The notes beneath the pieces are model-generated. The model searched no databases and was not told where the DNA came from. It worked only from the letters and a program-made list of their open reading frames with translations. DNA of 40,382 bases from JAWKRB01 sp041389885 (lineage in GTDB: Bacteria; Myxococcota_A; Polyangia; Polyangiales; Ga0077539), in contig JAWKRB010000048.1 in NCBI GenBank assembly GCA_041389885.1, forward strand, positions 1-40,382, written 5' to 3'. Below, piece after piece: positions 23,886 to 32,439 of this stretch. A program made the translations under genes and the position numbers. Every line of letters begins with the position of its first letter. Positions within the stretch are counted from its first letter, which is position 1.

Positions 23886-25910
23886 GTGCGCGTCGTTCGG
23901 ATGCAGAGCGGCGGCGTGACGGCTTCGGTGGATGCGCGGCTCCTCGCGGAGCTCGAGGCGTCGTTCGCGCGGCACGCGGGCGCCTACGGGCGCATCGACG
24001 CGGCGGCGCTGCAGCGCGCGTTGGGGCTGCGCAGCGAGTACCTGGCGGGGAGGGTGCTCGCGCGCTTCGACGCGAACGGCGACGGCGCCGTGTCGCGCGA
24101 GGAGTTTCTGCGAGGCGTGCGGGCGTTGGTGCTGGGCACCGAGGACGAGAAGCTGGCCTTCGCCTTCGCGCTCCACGACGGCGACGACGACGGCTACCTC
24201 GGTCCGCAGGACGTGTACCGCATGGTGGCGATGAGCCTCGCGGAGTGCGAGGTCGAGGGCAGGGCTTCGCAGCCGCCCGACAGCCTCGCGACGGCGGTGA
24301 TGGCCGACGCCGACCGCGACCGCGACGGGCGCATCTCCCTCGACGAGTTCTCTCGCGCGGTGCGCGCGCGCCCCGAGCTCCTGCGCCGCATGACCCGCGC
24401 CGAGGCCCTGTGGATCACCCCGAGCGAAGACCTCCTCTCCCGCCTCGAGGCGCCCCGCGCCCCCGCCGCGGCGCTGCGCCGCGCGGCGCGTGCGCTGCGC
24501 AACCACGCGGCCTCCGCGGTGGTCCTCGGGGTGTGGGGCGCGGCGAACGTGGCGCTGCTGCTCGGGGCGCTCGCGCCTGAAGACCCCCGCGCGGCGATGG
24601 ACCTCGCCATGCGCTGGGGCCGCGCGACGGGGCTGCTCATCGACCTCAACGCGGCGCTGATCCTCGTGCCGGTGATGCGCAGGCTGCTCACGCGGGTGCG
24701 CGCGAGCTGGCTGGGCCGCGCGCTTCCCGTCGACGAGGCGCTGGGCTTTCACCGCGTCGTGGGCCACTGGCTCGCGGCGCTCTCGGCGCTCCACGCCCTC
24801 GCGATCGCGTTCGCGTTTCGCGTGGGCCACCCCGACCGGGCCATGGGCGCGTTGATCCACGGCACCCGGCGGGGCGCCACGGGCGTCGCGCTGCTGGGCG
24901 TCTTCGCGGTGATGTGGGTCTTCTCGCTGCGCTTCGTGCGCCGCTCGCGCCGCTTCGAGCTCTTCTACTTCTCCCACGCGCTCTACGCGCTGTGGTTCGT
25001 GCTGGCCTTCGCGCACGCGCCGTCGATGCTGCGCTGGGTCGCCGTGGGCCTGGTGGGCTTCGCGATCGAGCAGCTGCTCCGCGTTCGCCGCAGCGGGCGC
25101 GCGGCGGAGGTGGTCTCCGCCGAGGCGCTCCGGTCGGGGGTGGTGCGCCTCGACCTGCGCCGCCCCGAGGGCTTCACCTTCGCGGCGGGAGACTATGTGT
25201 TCCTGCGCATCCCCGAGGTCGCCGCGCACGAGTGGCACCCCTTCACCCTCAGCTCGGCGCCCGAGCGACCGCTGCTCACGGTGCACGTCCGCGCCCTCGG
25301 CAACTGGACCTCCGCGCTGCGCGAGCGCGTCGAACGCATGGAGTCTTCGGGGCTGCGCGGCGGGCTCACGGCGCACGTCGACGGCCCCTACGGGTCGCCC
25401 ACCGCCCACCTGTTTCGCGCGCGCCACGCGGTGCTCATCGGCGCGGGCATCGGCGTGACGCCCTTCGCGAGCGTGCTCGAGAGCCTCGTCGCGCGGCGCG
25501 CCGCGGGGGCGCCGCAGGCGCTGGAGAAGGGATATTTCTTCTGGCTCAACCGCGACCAGTACGCCTTCGAGTGGTTCGCCGAGCTGCTGGCCGAGGTCGA
25601 GCGCCGCGACACCGACGGCGTGCTCGACATCCACCTGTACATGACCGGAGGCCGTGAGGGCGCGACCGCGCTGGGCCTCGAGCTCGCCCGCGCCGTGCAG
25701 TTCGAGCAGGGGCGCCGCGACCTCGTGACCGGGCTGCGGAGCCAGACGCACATGGGTCCCCCCGACTGGGACGAGGCGCTCGGCGCCATCGCGCGCACGC
25801 ACGCGCCCGACACCGTGGAGGTGTTCTTCTGCGGTCCTCCTGGGCTCGGCGCGAAGGTGAGGCGCGCGTGCGAGCGGCTCGCGATGACCTTTCGCGAGGA
25901 GGTCTTCTGA
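23886..25910 (+). CDS. NOX5-like NADPH oxidase with N-terminal EF-hands
   Basis: A 674-residue protein laid out as in eukaryotic NOX5 and cyanobacterial NOX5. EF-hand loops begin at residues 62 (DANGDGAVSREE), 98 (DGDDDGYLGPQD) and 143 (DRDRDGRISLDE). A ferric-reductase membrane domain spans about 208-400 with heme ligand pairs spaced as in NOX (His289-x13-His303 and His364-x12-His377). The dehydrogenase domain has the FAD motif HPFTLSSAPE (451-460), NADPH motif GAGIGVTPF (519-527), YFFWLNRDQYAFEWFAELL, THMGPPDW, CGPPGLG (649-655) and the typical C-terminal Phe. It should pass electrons from cytosolic NADPH through FAD and two hemes to the outer face, gated by calcium. GTG 23886 has GAGG just upstream; ATG 23901 is possible. 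One nucleotide separates it from the octaheme gene. Confidence 0.93.
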   Translation: MRVVRMQSGGVTASVDARLLAELEASFARHAGAYGRIDAAALQRALGLRSEYLAGRVLARFDANGDGAVSREEFLRGVRALVLGTEDEKLAFAFALHDGDDDGYLGPQDVYRMVAMSLAECEVEGRASQPPDSLATAVMADADRDRDGRISLDEFSRAVRARPELLRRMTRAEALWITPSEDLLSRLEAPRAPAAALRRAARALRNHAASAVVLGVWGAANVALLLGALAPEDPRAAMDLAMRWGRATGLLIDLNAALILVPVMRRLLTRVRASWLGRALPVDEALGFHRVVGHWLAALSALHALAIAFAFRVGHPDRAMGALIHGTRRGATGVALLGVFAVMWVFSLRFVRRSRRFELFYFSHALYALWFVLAFAHAPSMLRWVAVGLVGFAIEQLLRVRRSGRAAEVVSAEALRSGVVRLDLRRPEGFTFAAGDYVFLRIPEVAAHEWHPFTLSSAPERPLLTVHVRALGNWTSALRERVERMESSGLRGGLTAHVDGPYGSPTAHLFRARHAVLIGAGIGVTPFASVLESLVARRAAGAPQALEKGYFFWLNRDQYAFEWFAELLAEVERRDTDGVLDIHLYMTGGREGATALGLELARAVQFEQGRRDLVTGLRSQTHMGPPDWDEALGAIARTHAPDTVEVFFCGPPGLGAKVRRACERLAMTFREEVF

Positions 25911-25911
25911 G

Positions 25912-26724
25912 ATGCGCCTCCCCCTCGCCCTCGCGGCGCTCCTCGCCCTCGCGCCGGGGTGCGGCGTCACGACCGACGCGCCTTCGCCTGCGCGCGTCGA
26001 GGCGCCCGATCGCTGCGGCCAGTGCCACCTCCGCGAGTACCGCCGCGCGCGCCGCCCCAGGCACGTCGGGCACCTGCCCACGACCTGCGGGGTCTGCCAC
26101 CTCGAGAGCACCTGGCGCACCACCACGCTGCGACACGAGTGGCCGCTGACCGGCGCGCACGTCGCCGCGCCCTGCGCCGGGTGCCACGCCGGCGCGACGC
26201 CGAGGTACCGCGGCACGCCGACGGCCTGCGTGGGCTGCCACGCCGACGACGCGCGCGCGGTGCGGCGACCGTCGCACGAGCGCTTTCCGACGACCTGCGG
26301 GAGCTGCCACCGCACCCGCGCGTGGTCGCCGACCTTCGAGCGTGACGAGGCGCCCGAGGCTCCGACCCCGGAGGCTCCGGCGCCCGCGCCCGCGCCCGCG
26401 CCTCGTCCGGCGACGCCCGCGCCTCGTCCGGCGACGCCCGCGCCTCGTCCGGCGACGCCCGCGCCTCGTCCGGCGACGCCCGCGGCGCGGACGCATCCCG
26501 AGTCACGCTTCGCGATCACGCGAGGCAATCACGCCGACATCGAGTGCGCCGACTGCCACCGCCGTCCTGGCGCCAACGGCCGGGGGAACACCGACTGCGT
26601 GCACTGCCACCCCCGCTCGCGCTGGGACCCGGTGCACGACGGGGTGCGGAGCTATCCCACCGGCGCCGCCGCCGCGAACTTCTGCGTCACCTGCCACGCG
26701 CGCGGCACCCGCAGCCGTCGGTAG
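25912..26724 (+). CDS. octaheme c-type cytochrome lipoprotein
   Basis: A 270-residue lipoprotein (lipobox LAPGC, Cys17) with eight CxxCH heme sites at residues 35, 59, 88, 106, 129, 212, 229 and 258. Five are in the N-terminal module and three in the C-terminal one. A (PAPRPAT)n linker at about 147-192 joins them. Extra histidines (HVGHLPTT, LRHEWPLTGAH, SHERFPTT, RGNHADIEC) are candidate sixth ligands. The repeated 'fPTTCGxCH' pattern resembles CXXCH cytochromes of the tetraheme/NrfH-like class, used as periplasmic electron wires. The tight spacing to the NOX5-like gene suggests it takes electrons from that enzyme or shares its regulation. Maturation needs a cytochrome c biogenesis system elsewhere in the genome. 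Confidence 0.9.
   Translation: MRLPLALAALLALAPGCGVTTDAPSPARVEAPDRCGQCHLREYRRARRPRHVGHLPTTCGVCHLESTWRTTTLRHEWPLTGAHVAAPCAGCHAGATPRYRGTPTACVGCHADDARAVRRPSHERFPTTCGSCHRTRAWSPTFERDEAPEAPTPEAPAPAPAPAPRPATPAPRPATPAPRPATPAPRPATPAARTHPESRFAITRGNHADIECADCHRRPGANGRGNTDCVHCHPRSRWDPVHDGVRSYPTGAAAANFCVTCHARGTRSRR
26401..26484 (+). repeat. 21-bp tandem repeat, four copies, in the octaheme linker
   Basis: The unit CCTCGTCCGGCGACGCCCGC plus G repeats at 26401, 26422, 26443 and 26464 and encodes PRPATPA. Copies are identical, which suggests recent expansion and possible length variation between the two heme modules. Confidence 0.95.
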
Positions 26725-26736
26725 CCGGAGGGGCGC

Positions 26737-29106
26737 TCAGAGGCAGCGCGGCGTGGGGTACACCACCCGCACGTTGCGCACGTCGTGGCGCGCGGCGAAA
26801 TCACCGGTCGCCGCGCCGAAGCCCAGCCAGTACGACGTGGTGGTCCCGAGGCCCGGGAGCGCGACGCCGGTGAGGTGGGTCTGCCCCTGCACCGTGACCT
26901 CGGCCGCGCCGCGCACCAGGCGCACGCGCATCGGGTGCCAGGCGTTGTCGACCACGTCGAAGGGCAGGTCGCCCGAGACCTGCAGCGACGTGGGCGTGCC
27001 CACCGCCGGCTCGCACACGCTGAGGGTGTCGACGCCCACGTGGTTGCCGTTGGCGTCCATGCAGGTGCCGTTGTTGTAGACATCGAGCTCGACGGCCCAG
27101 CCGTCGAGGCCGACGACGCCGAAGCCGCTGCCGCCGCGACCGACGACGTTGTTGCCCGTGCGCTGCAGCGCGAAGGCGAGGCCGTCGGCGCGGGTGCCGC
27201 CGCCGACGCGAAACTCGAAGTCGACGGTCATCTCGTCGCCGGTGAGCGGGTTCGCGTACCACGCCGTGCCCGCCTGACCGCGCTCCGCGGGGACCAGCGC
27301 CACGCCGCCCGTCGCGGGGTCCCAGGTCGCGGCGCCGTTGAGGCTCCACCGCGAGGGCGCCGAGCCGCCCATGGGGAGCGCCAGCGATGTGCCGCAAACG
27401 CCTGTGCTGCAGCGGCTTCCGCACGCGCCACAGTTCGCCGGGTCGTTGGAGAGGTCGGCCTCGCACCCGTCGGCGCGGTCGCGGTTGCAGTCGTTGAAGC
27501 CCGCGGCGCAGGTGCCGCCGCACACGCCCGCGACGCAGGTGGGCGTCGGGATGTTCGTGCGCGAGCACGCGCCCCCGCAGCGTCCGCAGTGCGCGACGTC
27601 GGTGTTGAGGTTCACCTCGCACCCGTTCGCGGGGTCGCCGTCGCAGTCGGCGAAGCCCGCGTTGCAGGCCCCGATGCCGCACGCGCCCGCGCGGCACGCG
27701 GCGCTGGCGTTCGCGAAGGGGCCGCAGGCGCGGCCGCAGGCGCCGCAGTGCGCGAGGGAGCTCGTCGCGTCGACCTCGCACCCGTTCGCGGCGTTCGCGT
27801 CGCAGTCGGCGCGGCCCGCGGCGCAGGCGAAGCGGCACGCGCCCCCGCTGCACGACACCGTCGCGCCCGCCCGCGGCGCGCAGGCGTTCCCGCAGGCGCC
27901 GCAGTTGGACGCGCTGGTCATCGGGTCGACGCAGGCGCTGCCGCACCGCAGCTCGGTGCTGCCGCACCCGCTGCTGCACCGCGGCGTCGCCCCGGAGCCC
28001 GCGCAGAGCGGCGTCGACGGGCCGCAGACCACGCCGCACGCCCCGCAGCTCGAGGGGCTGAGCAGCGAGGCCTCGCAGCCGTTGGCCTCGTTGCCGTCGC
28101 AGTCGGCGAAGCCCGGCGCGCAGCTGCGTCGGCACGCGCCGCTCACGCACGCGCCCGTGGCGTTGGCGGCTCCGGAGCAGGCGTTGCCGCAGCGCCCGCA
28201 GTGCGCGGCGCTCGAGTCGAGGCGCGCCTCGCAGCCGTCGGAGGGGTCGGCGTTGCAGTCGGCGAAGCCCGCCGCGCAGGCGATGCCGCAGCGCCCGGCG
28301 GCGCAGGTGGGGGTCGAGTTGGGCCGCGCGGGGCAGGCGTTGTCGCAGGCGCCGCAGTGCGCCACCGCGACGCGGGTGTCGACCTCGCAGCCGTTGCCCG
28401 CCACGCCGTCGCAGCTCGCGAAGCCCGCGGCGCAGCTGGCGACGGCGCAGGCGCCGGCCTCGCACCGCGGCGTCGCGTTCGGGAGGCTGCACGCCGCGCC
28501 GCACGCGCCGCAGTGGGCCGGGTCGACGCGGGTGCGCTGGCAGAGGCCCGCGCAGCACGACTCCCCCTCGGGGCACCCGTGCGTCATGGAGCACCCCGGC
28601 ACGCAGGCGTTGCCGTTCATGCAGAGGCTCCCCAGGGCGCAGTCGTCGTCGCCGCGGCAGGCGACGCACACCCGCCGGTTGAGGTCGCAGCGCAGGGCCG
28701 CGCCGCCGTCGCCCCGGCCGCACGCGCTGTCGTCGCGACACCCTGTCTCGCAGCGGTTGGCGTTGCAGTAGGAGCCCGCGCCGCAGCGGTCCTCGCTGGC
28801 GCTGCAGGCCACGCAGCGGCCGGTGCCGCGGTCGCACACGGGCGTCGCGCCCGCGCACTCGGACGAGCTCGCGCAGCCCGCGTCGCCCGGCGCGTCGAGG
28901 GCGACGGCGTCGCGGGGCGCGTCGGGGGCGACGGCGTCGCGGGGCGCGTCGGGGGCGACGGCGTCGCGGGGCGCGACCACGTCCTCGCGCGGGGCGTCGG
29001 CGGGCGCGATGGGGACATCGAACACCGCGGGCACGTCGATCGTCTCGGTGGTCTCCGACGCGGAGCAGCCGAGGGCGAAGAGGGCGAGGAGGAGGGCGCG
29101 CTTCAC
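26737..29106 (-). CDS. large Cys-rich repeat lipoprotein with C-terminal L-type lectin-like domain
   Basis: A 789-residue lipoprotein (ALGCSAS, Cys14) with a spacer of RDAVAPDAP repeats. Several short C-rich modules follow (CASSSECAG, CGAGSYCNANRC). About nine repeats of the type HCGACG.AC plus GFADCDGDPANGCE are next. The last 230 residues are like a legume/L-type lectin: ADGLAFALQRTG, GFGVVGLDGWAVELDVYNNG, WHPMRVRLVRG, YWLGFGAATGD. Such a protein would be surface-anchored and bind carbohydrate, possibly for adhesion or prey contact (inference). It resembles the 18157-19902 protein in its repeats but has a different C-terminal domain. The MATE gene lies 40 nt upstream on the same strand. Confidence 0.87.
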   Translation of the reverse strand: MKRALLLALFALGCSASETTETIDVPAVFDVPIAPADAPREDVVAPRDAVAPDAPRDAVAPDAPRDAVALDAPGDAGCASSSECAGATPVCDRGTGRCVACSASEDRCGAGSYCNANRCETGCRDDSACGRGDGGAALRCDLNRRVCVACRGDDDCALGSLCMNGNACVPGCSMTHGCPEGESCCAGLCQRTRVDPAHCGACGAACSLPNATPRCEAGACAVASCAAGFASCDGVAGNGCEVDTRVAVAHCGACDNACPARPNSTPTCAAGRCGIACAAGFADCNADPSDGCEARLDSSAAHCGRCGNACSGAANATGACVSGACRRSCAPGFADCDGNEANGCEASLLSPSSCGACGVVCGPSTPLCAGSGATPRCSSGCGSTELRCGSACVDPMTSASNCGACGNACAPRAGATVSCSGGACRFACAAGRADCDANAANGCEVDATSSLAHCGACGRACGPFANASAACRAGACGIGACNAGFADCDGDPANGCEVNLNTDVAHCGRCGGACSRTNIPTPTCVAGVCGGTCAAGFNDCNRDRADGCEADLSNDPANCGACGSRCSTGVCGTSLALPMGGSAPSRWSLNGAATWDPATGGVALVPAERGQAGTAWYANPLTGDEMTVDFEFRVGGGTRADGLAFALQRTGNNVVGRGGSGFGVVGLDGWAVELDVYNNGTCMDANGNHVGVDTLSVCEPAVGTPTSLQVSGDLPFDVVDNAWHPMRVRLVRGAAEVTVQGQTHLTGVALPGLGTTTSYWLGFGAATGDFAARHDVRNVRVVYPTPRCL
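28892..28972 (-). repeat. 27-bp tandem repeat, three copies, in the lectin lipoprotein linker
   Basis: Units of GCGTCGGGGGCGACGGCGTC plus GCGGGGC start at 28892, 28919 and 28946 on the plus strand and encode RDAVAPDAP on the coding strand. The first copy differs by one base. Confidence 0.92.
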
Positions 29107-29146
29107 CCCTGCCGATATACACCCGCGGACCAGGCCGCGGGAGCGC

Positions 29147-30502
29147 TCAGGGCGCCGTGGGCAGGGGGTGGCGCCATCGCCTCATCCAGCGGTGCAGCAG
29201 GAACATCGCGACGCTGCCCAGCCCCAGCGCGAGGCCGATCCACAGCCCGAGCACCCCCAGGCCCGCGCCGAAGGCCAGGAGGCAGCCGATGGGGAGGCCC
29301 ACGCCCCAGTGCCCCAGCAGGTTGCCGTACATGCTCGACCGCGCGTCGCCCGCGCCGCGCAGGGCGCCCGAGAGGGTGACCTGCATCCCGTCGAAGAGCT
29401 GAAACAGGGCGGCGACGACGAGCATCCCGCGGGCGAGGGAGAGCACCGCCGGGTCCTCGACGAAGACCCCGAGGATGGGCCTCCAGCCGAGCGCGAGGGT
29501 GACGCCCGACGCGGCCATGAACCCCGCCCCGAGCAGCACGGTGACGTCGCCGAAGCGCTTCGCGAGCGCCGGCTCGCCGCGCCCCAGGGAGTGCCCCACG
29601 CGCACCGACCCCGCGAGCGACAGCCCCAGCGGGATCATGAACGTGAAGCTCGCGACCTGGATCACCACCTGGTGCGCCGCGGCGCTGACCGCGCTGATGC
29701 GCGCGGCGAGGAGGGCGACCATGGAGAAGCCCCCGACCTCGAGCAGCAGGTGCGCCGCCGCGGGCAGGCCCAGGCGGAGCAGCTCGCGCAGGGTCTCGGG
29801 GTCGGGGCGCAGGCCCACCCGTCGCACGCCGATCCCCTTGCGCGCCAGCCAGATGAAGATGGCGAGGACCATGAAGCACTGCGAGATCACCGTCGCCACG
29901 GCGGCGCCCGAGGCGCCCAGGGCGGGCAGGCCGAAGCGCCCGCGGATGAAGCCGTAGTCGGCGAGGGCGTTGACCAGGTTGGCGACGAGCAGGATGGTCG
30001 TGGCGGCGGCGGTGTCGTCGAGGGCCTGGAGGGTCAGCCGCGCGGCGGTGAAGACCAGCGCGGGGACGATCGCCGGCGCGAGGGTGCCCAGGTAGCTCGA
30101 CGCGATGGGCACGAGCTCGGGCGCGACGCCCAGCGCGCCGATGTGCTCCGAGGCGAGGCGCAGGAGCAGCGCCAGGGGCGCGCCCGCGCCCACCGCGAGG
30201 AACACCCCGCCCACCAGCGCGCGGGGCACGTCGTCGCGACGTCCCGCGCCGAGGGCCACGGCGGCGGCGCGGTCGACGCCCAGGAGCAGCCCGATGCCCG
30301 CGAGGAGCGCGAAGCTGTACACCGCGCCCCCCAGGCCCACCGCGCCCACCGCCGCCGCGCCCAGGGGGCGGACCATCGCGGTGTCGACGAGCGACATGAG
30401 GTTCGTGCCGACGAAGCCCAGCGCGATGGGGATCGCGAGGGTCAGAAGGTCCTTCGCCAGGGCGGCCCGGGTGGGGGAGCGCGTGGGGTCGCCGGGGGTC
30501 AC
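29147..30502 (-). CDS. MATE family efflux transporter
   Basis: MATE proteins export drugs or metabolites in exchange for Na+ or H+. The 451-residue product (GTG 30502) shows twelve or so membrane helices in two related halves: LAIPIALGFVGTNLMSLVDT at the N-terminus is the usual 'ALP...g......vDt...G' motif, and LGLPAAAHLLLEVGGFSMVA starts the second half. The middle SLAGSVRVGHSLGRGEP is also typical. The upstream in-frame extension to 30583 is Arg-rich and overlaps the promoter region of the divergent ATPase gene, so it is excluded. The substrate cannot be told from sequence. Confidence 0.9.
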   Translation of the reverse strand: MTPGDPTRSPTRAALAKDLLTLAIPIALGFVGTNLMSLVDTAMVRPLGAAAVGAVGLGGAVYSFALLAGIGLLLGVDRAAAVALGAGRRDDVPRALVGGVFLAVGAGAPLALLLRLASEHIGALGVAPELVPIASSYLGTLAPAIVPALVFTAARLTLQALDDTAAATTILLVANLVNALADYGFIRGRFGLPALGASGAAVATVISQCFMVLAIFIWLARKGIGVRRVGLRPDPETLRELLRLGLPAAAHLLLEVGGFSMVALLAARISAVSAAAHQVVIQVASFTFMIPLGLSLAGSVRVGHSLGRGEPALAKRFGDVTVLLGAGFMAASGVTLALGWRPILGVFVEDPAVLSLARGMLVVAALFQLFDGMQVTLSGALRGAGDARSSMYGNLLGHWGVGLPIGCLLAFGAGLGVLGLWIGLALGLGSVAMFLLHRWMRRWRHPLPTAP

Positions 30503-30581
30503 GGGGCGCGCACGGTACACGGCCCGGCGAGGAGTGTCCCGTGGCGGCGCGCGGACCGGCCGTGCTTGAATGAGGGCGAGC

Positions 30582-31730
30582 ATGGAGCATGACCTTCAAG
30601 GCCCCTCGGCCGCGCTGAGAGAGGCGATTCGCGCGGCGGGGGAGGGGCTCGTCGAGCGCGAGGCCCTCGTCGAGCTCGTCGCGCTCGCCGCCGTGGGCGG
30701 GGAGCACCTGCTGGTGATCGGCCCGCCCGGCACGGCCAAATCCGAGGCCGTGCGCCGCGCGACGCGGGCGCTGGGCGGGAGCTGCTTCGAGTACCTCCTC
30801 GGGCGCTTCACCGAGCCCGCCGAGATCTTCGGCCCCATCGACCTGCGCAGGCTCCGCGAGGGCGTCGTCGAGGTCGAGACCGCGGGGATGCTCCCCGAGG
30901 CCGACCTCGCCTTCCTCGACGAGGTCTTCCTCGGGTCGAGCGCGATCCTCAACACCCTCCTCGGGATCTTGAACGAGCGCACCTTTCGCCGCGGCTCGAC
31001 CTCCCTGCGCTGCCCCCTGCGCGTGTGCGTCGGCGCGAGCAACGCCCTCCCCGAAGACCCCAGCCTCGGCGCCTTCGCCGACCGCTTCGTGCTCCGCGCC
31101 TTCGTCGACCCGGTGAGCGACCCGATGCTCGAGGAGCTCCTCGCGGGCGGGTGGTCTGTGCGCGAAGCCCCTGCGGCGCAAGCGTCTCTGCGCGACCTCG
31201 ACGCCCTCGTCGCCGCCGCCCGAGACGTCGACGTCGCGCCGGTGCGCGCCCCCCTCGCGCGGGCGATTCGCACGCTGCGCCGCGAGGGCGTCGCGCTCTC
31301 CGACCGTCGCGCGGTGCGCACCCAGCGGCTCGTCGCCGCCGCCGCGGCGCTCTCGGGCCGCGACCGCGCCAGCGAGGCCGACCTCTGGCCGCTGCTCACC
31401 GCCGTGCCCACCCGCGACGAGCAGGCGGTGGCCCGCGAGGCCCTGCGCGACCTCTTGCAGCGCAGCGAGAGCGGCGCGCTGCTGGCCGCGGCGGAGCAGG
31501 TCACCGCGAGCCCCGCGGCGCGCGCGAGGCGCCTCGCCGCGGCGGCGTCGCAGGCGCTGCGCGACGGCGCCGACCTCGAGGGCGACGAGCGCGCGGCGTG
31601 GAGCCTCCGGGCCGAGTCGATCCTGCGGGAGATCGACGCGGGCTTCGCGGCGGGGGCGGCGCCGGTCGAGCTCTCCGAGGCGCGCGGGGCGCTGGCCTCA
31701 GCCGTCGCGCGGGGCGCCGGCGTCGGGTAG
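30582..31730 (+). CDS. MoxR/RavA-type AAA+ ATPase
   Basis: The 382-residue product has Walker A GPPGTAKS (residues 47-54), Walker B AFLDEV (110-115), and LNTLLGILNERTFRRG and GASNALPEDPSLGAFADRF, all typical of the RavA branch of MoxR ATPases. These are chaperone-like ATPases that usually work with a VWA-domain protein (ViaA or CoxE) in metal or cofactor insertion. No VWA gene follows. The next gene is on the opposite strand and overlaps the end of this one by 33 nt. ATG 30582 has GAGGGCGAG upstream. Confidence 0.9.
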   Translation: MEHDLQGPSAALREAIRAAGEGLVEREALVELVALAAVGGEHLLVIGPPGTAKSEAVRRATRALGGSCFEYLLGRFTEPAEIFGPIDLRRLREGVVEVETAGMLPEADLAFLDEVFLGSSAILNTLLGILNERTFRRGSTSLRCPLRVCVGASNALPEDPSLGAFADRFVLRAFVDPVSDPMLEELLAGGWSVREAPAAQASLRDLDALVAAARDVDVAPVRAPLARAIRTLRREGVALSDRRAVRTQRLVAAAAALSGRDRASEADLWPLLTAVPTRDEQAVAREALRDLLQRSESGALLAAAEQVTASPAARARRLAAAASQALRDGADLEGDERAAWSLRAESILREIDAGFAAGAAPVELSEARGALASAVARGAGVG

Positions 31731-32351
31731 CCCGCCGTCGCGCATGGCCCGCAGCGCCGCCGCGTTGCCGCAGGCGCGCTCGCGCTGCCCCGTGGCGCAC
31801 ACCCGGTCGTAGAGGGCGATGGCGCGGTCGATGTCGCGGGGGACGCCGTCGCCGCCGAGGTAGAGGTTCGCGAGGTTGTTGCACGCGTCGAGCACGCCGC
31901 CGTCGCAGGCGCGGGCGTAGAGGGGCGCGGCGCGGGCGCGCTCGGGCGGCGTCGCGGTGTCGAGCAGGTACGCGAGGCTCTTGCACGACTCGAGCTCGCC
32001 GCCGTCGCACGCGCGGCCATAGATCCGTCGCGCGAGGCGCAGGTCGCGGTCGGCGCCGCGGCCGTTCTCGAGCAGCCAGCCCAGCGTGCGGCACGCGGGG
32101 AGGTGCCCGGCGTCGCAGGCGAAGCGCGCGAGGCGCCCCGCGGCGACGTCGTCGCGGCGCTCGATGGCCTGCAGCGCGAGGGCGCGGCAGCGGGGCAGGT
32201 CGCTCGCGGGGCACGGGGGCGCCGACGCGTCCGCCGCGGGGGCCGGGGCGGGGGCGGCCCGGGGCGCGTCGGGGGCAGGCGGCGCGGGGGCGCTCCCGCG
32301 GCGGCAGCCGGCGGCGACGAGCAGCGCGAGGAGGGCGGGGCGGTGCAGCAT
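31698..32351 (-). CDS. Sel1-repeat lipoprotein
   Basis: A 217-residue lipoprotein (LVAAGC, Cys16) with an Ala/Pro-rich spacer. It has three to four Sel1-like repeats with paired cysteines, for example ARFACDAGHLPACRTLGWLL, YGRACDGGELESCKSLAYLL and YARACDGGVLDACNNLANLY. The Cys pairs are as in Helicobacter HcpA-type SLR proteins, which act outside the cytoplasm in protein-protein contacts. Start is ATG 32351. It is convergent with the MoxR gene (33 nt overlap) and divergent from the acetyltransferase gene. The role is unknown. Confidence 0.85.
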   Translation of the reverse strand: MLHRPALLALLVAAGCRRGSAPAPPAPDAPRAAPAPAPAADASAPPCPASDLPRCRALALQAIERRDDVAAGRLARFACDAGHLPACRTLGWLLENGRGADRDLRLARRIYGRACDGGELESCKSLAYLLDTATPPERARAAPLYARACDGGVLDACNNLANLYLGGDGVPRDIDRAIALYDRVCATGQRERACGNAAALRAMRDGGLPDAGAPRDG

Positions 32352-32439
32352 GGGCGCCGGGACGAGTACGGGATCCTCGCCCCGCGCGCAACGCGCGAGG
32401 CCGTTGCCCGGCGCGCGTCCGCGGTGCATCGTCGCGCCG

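Noticed and set aside
26785..29379. 864-codon rightward frame opposite the lectin lipoprotein
   Set aside because: It is a shadow of the minus-strand gene, with no recognisable motif and composition typical of antisense frames.
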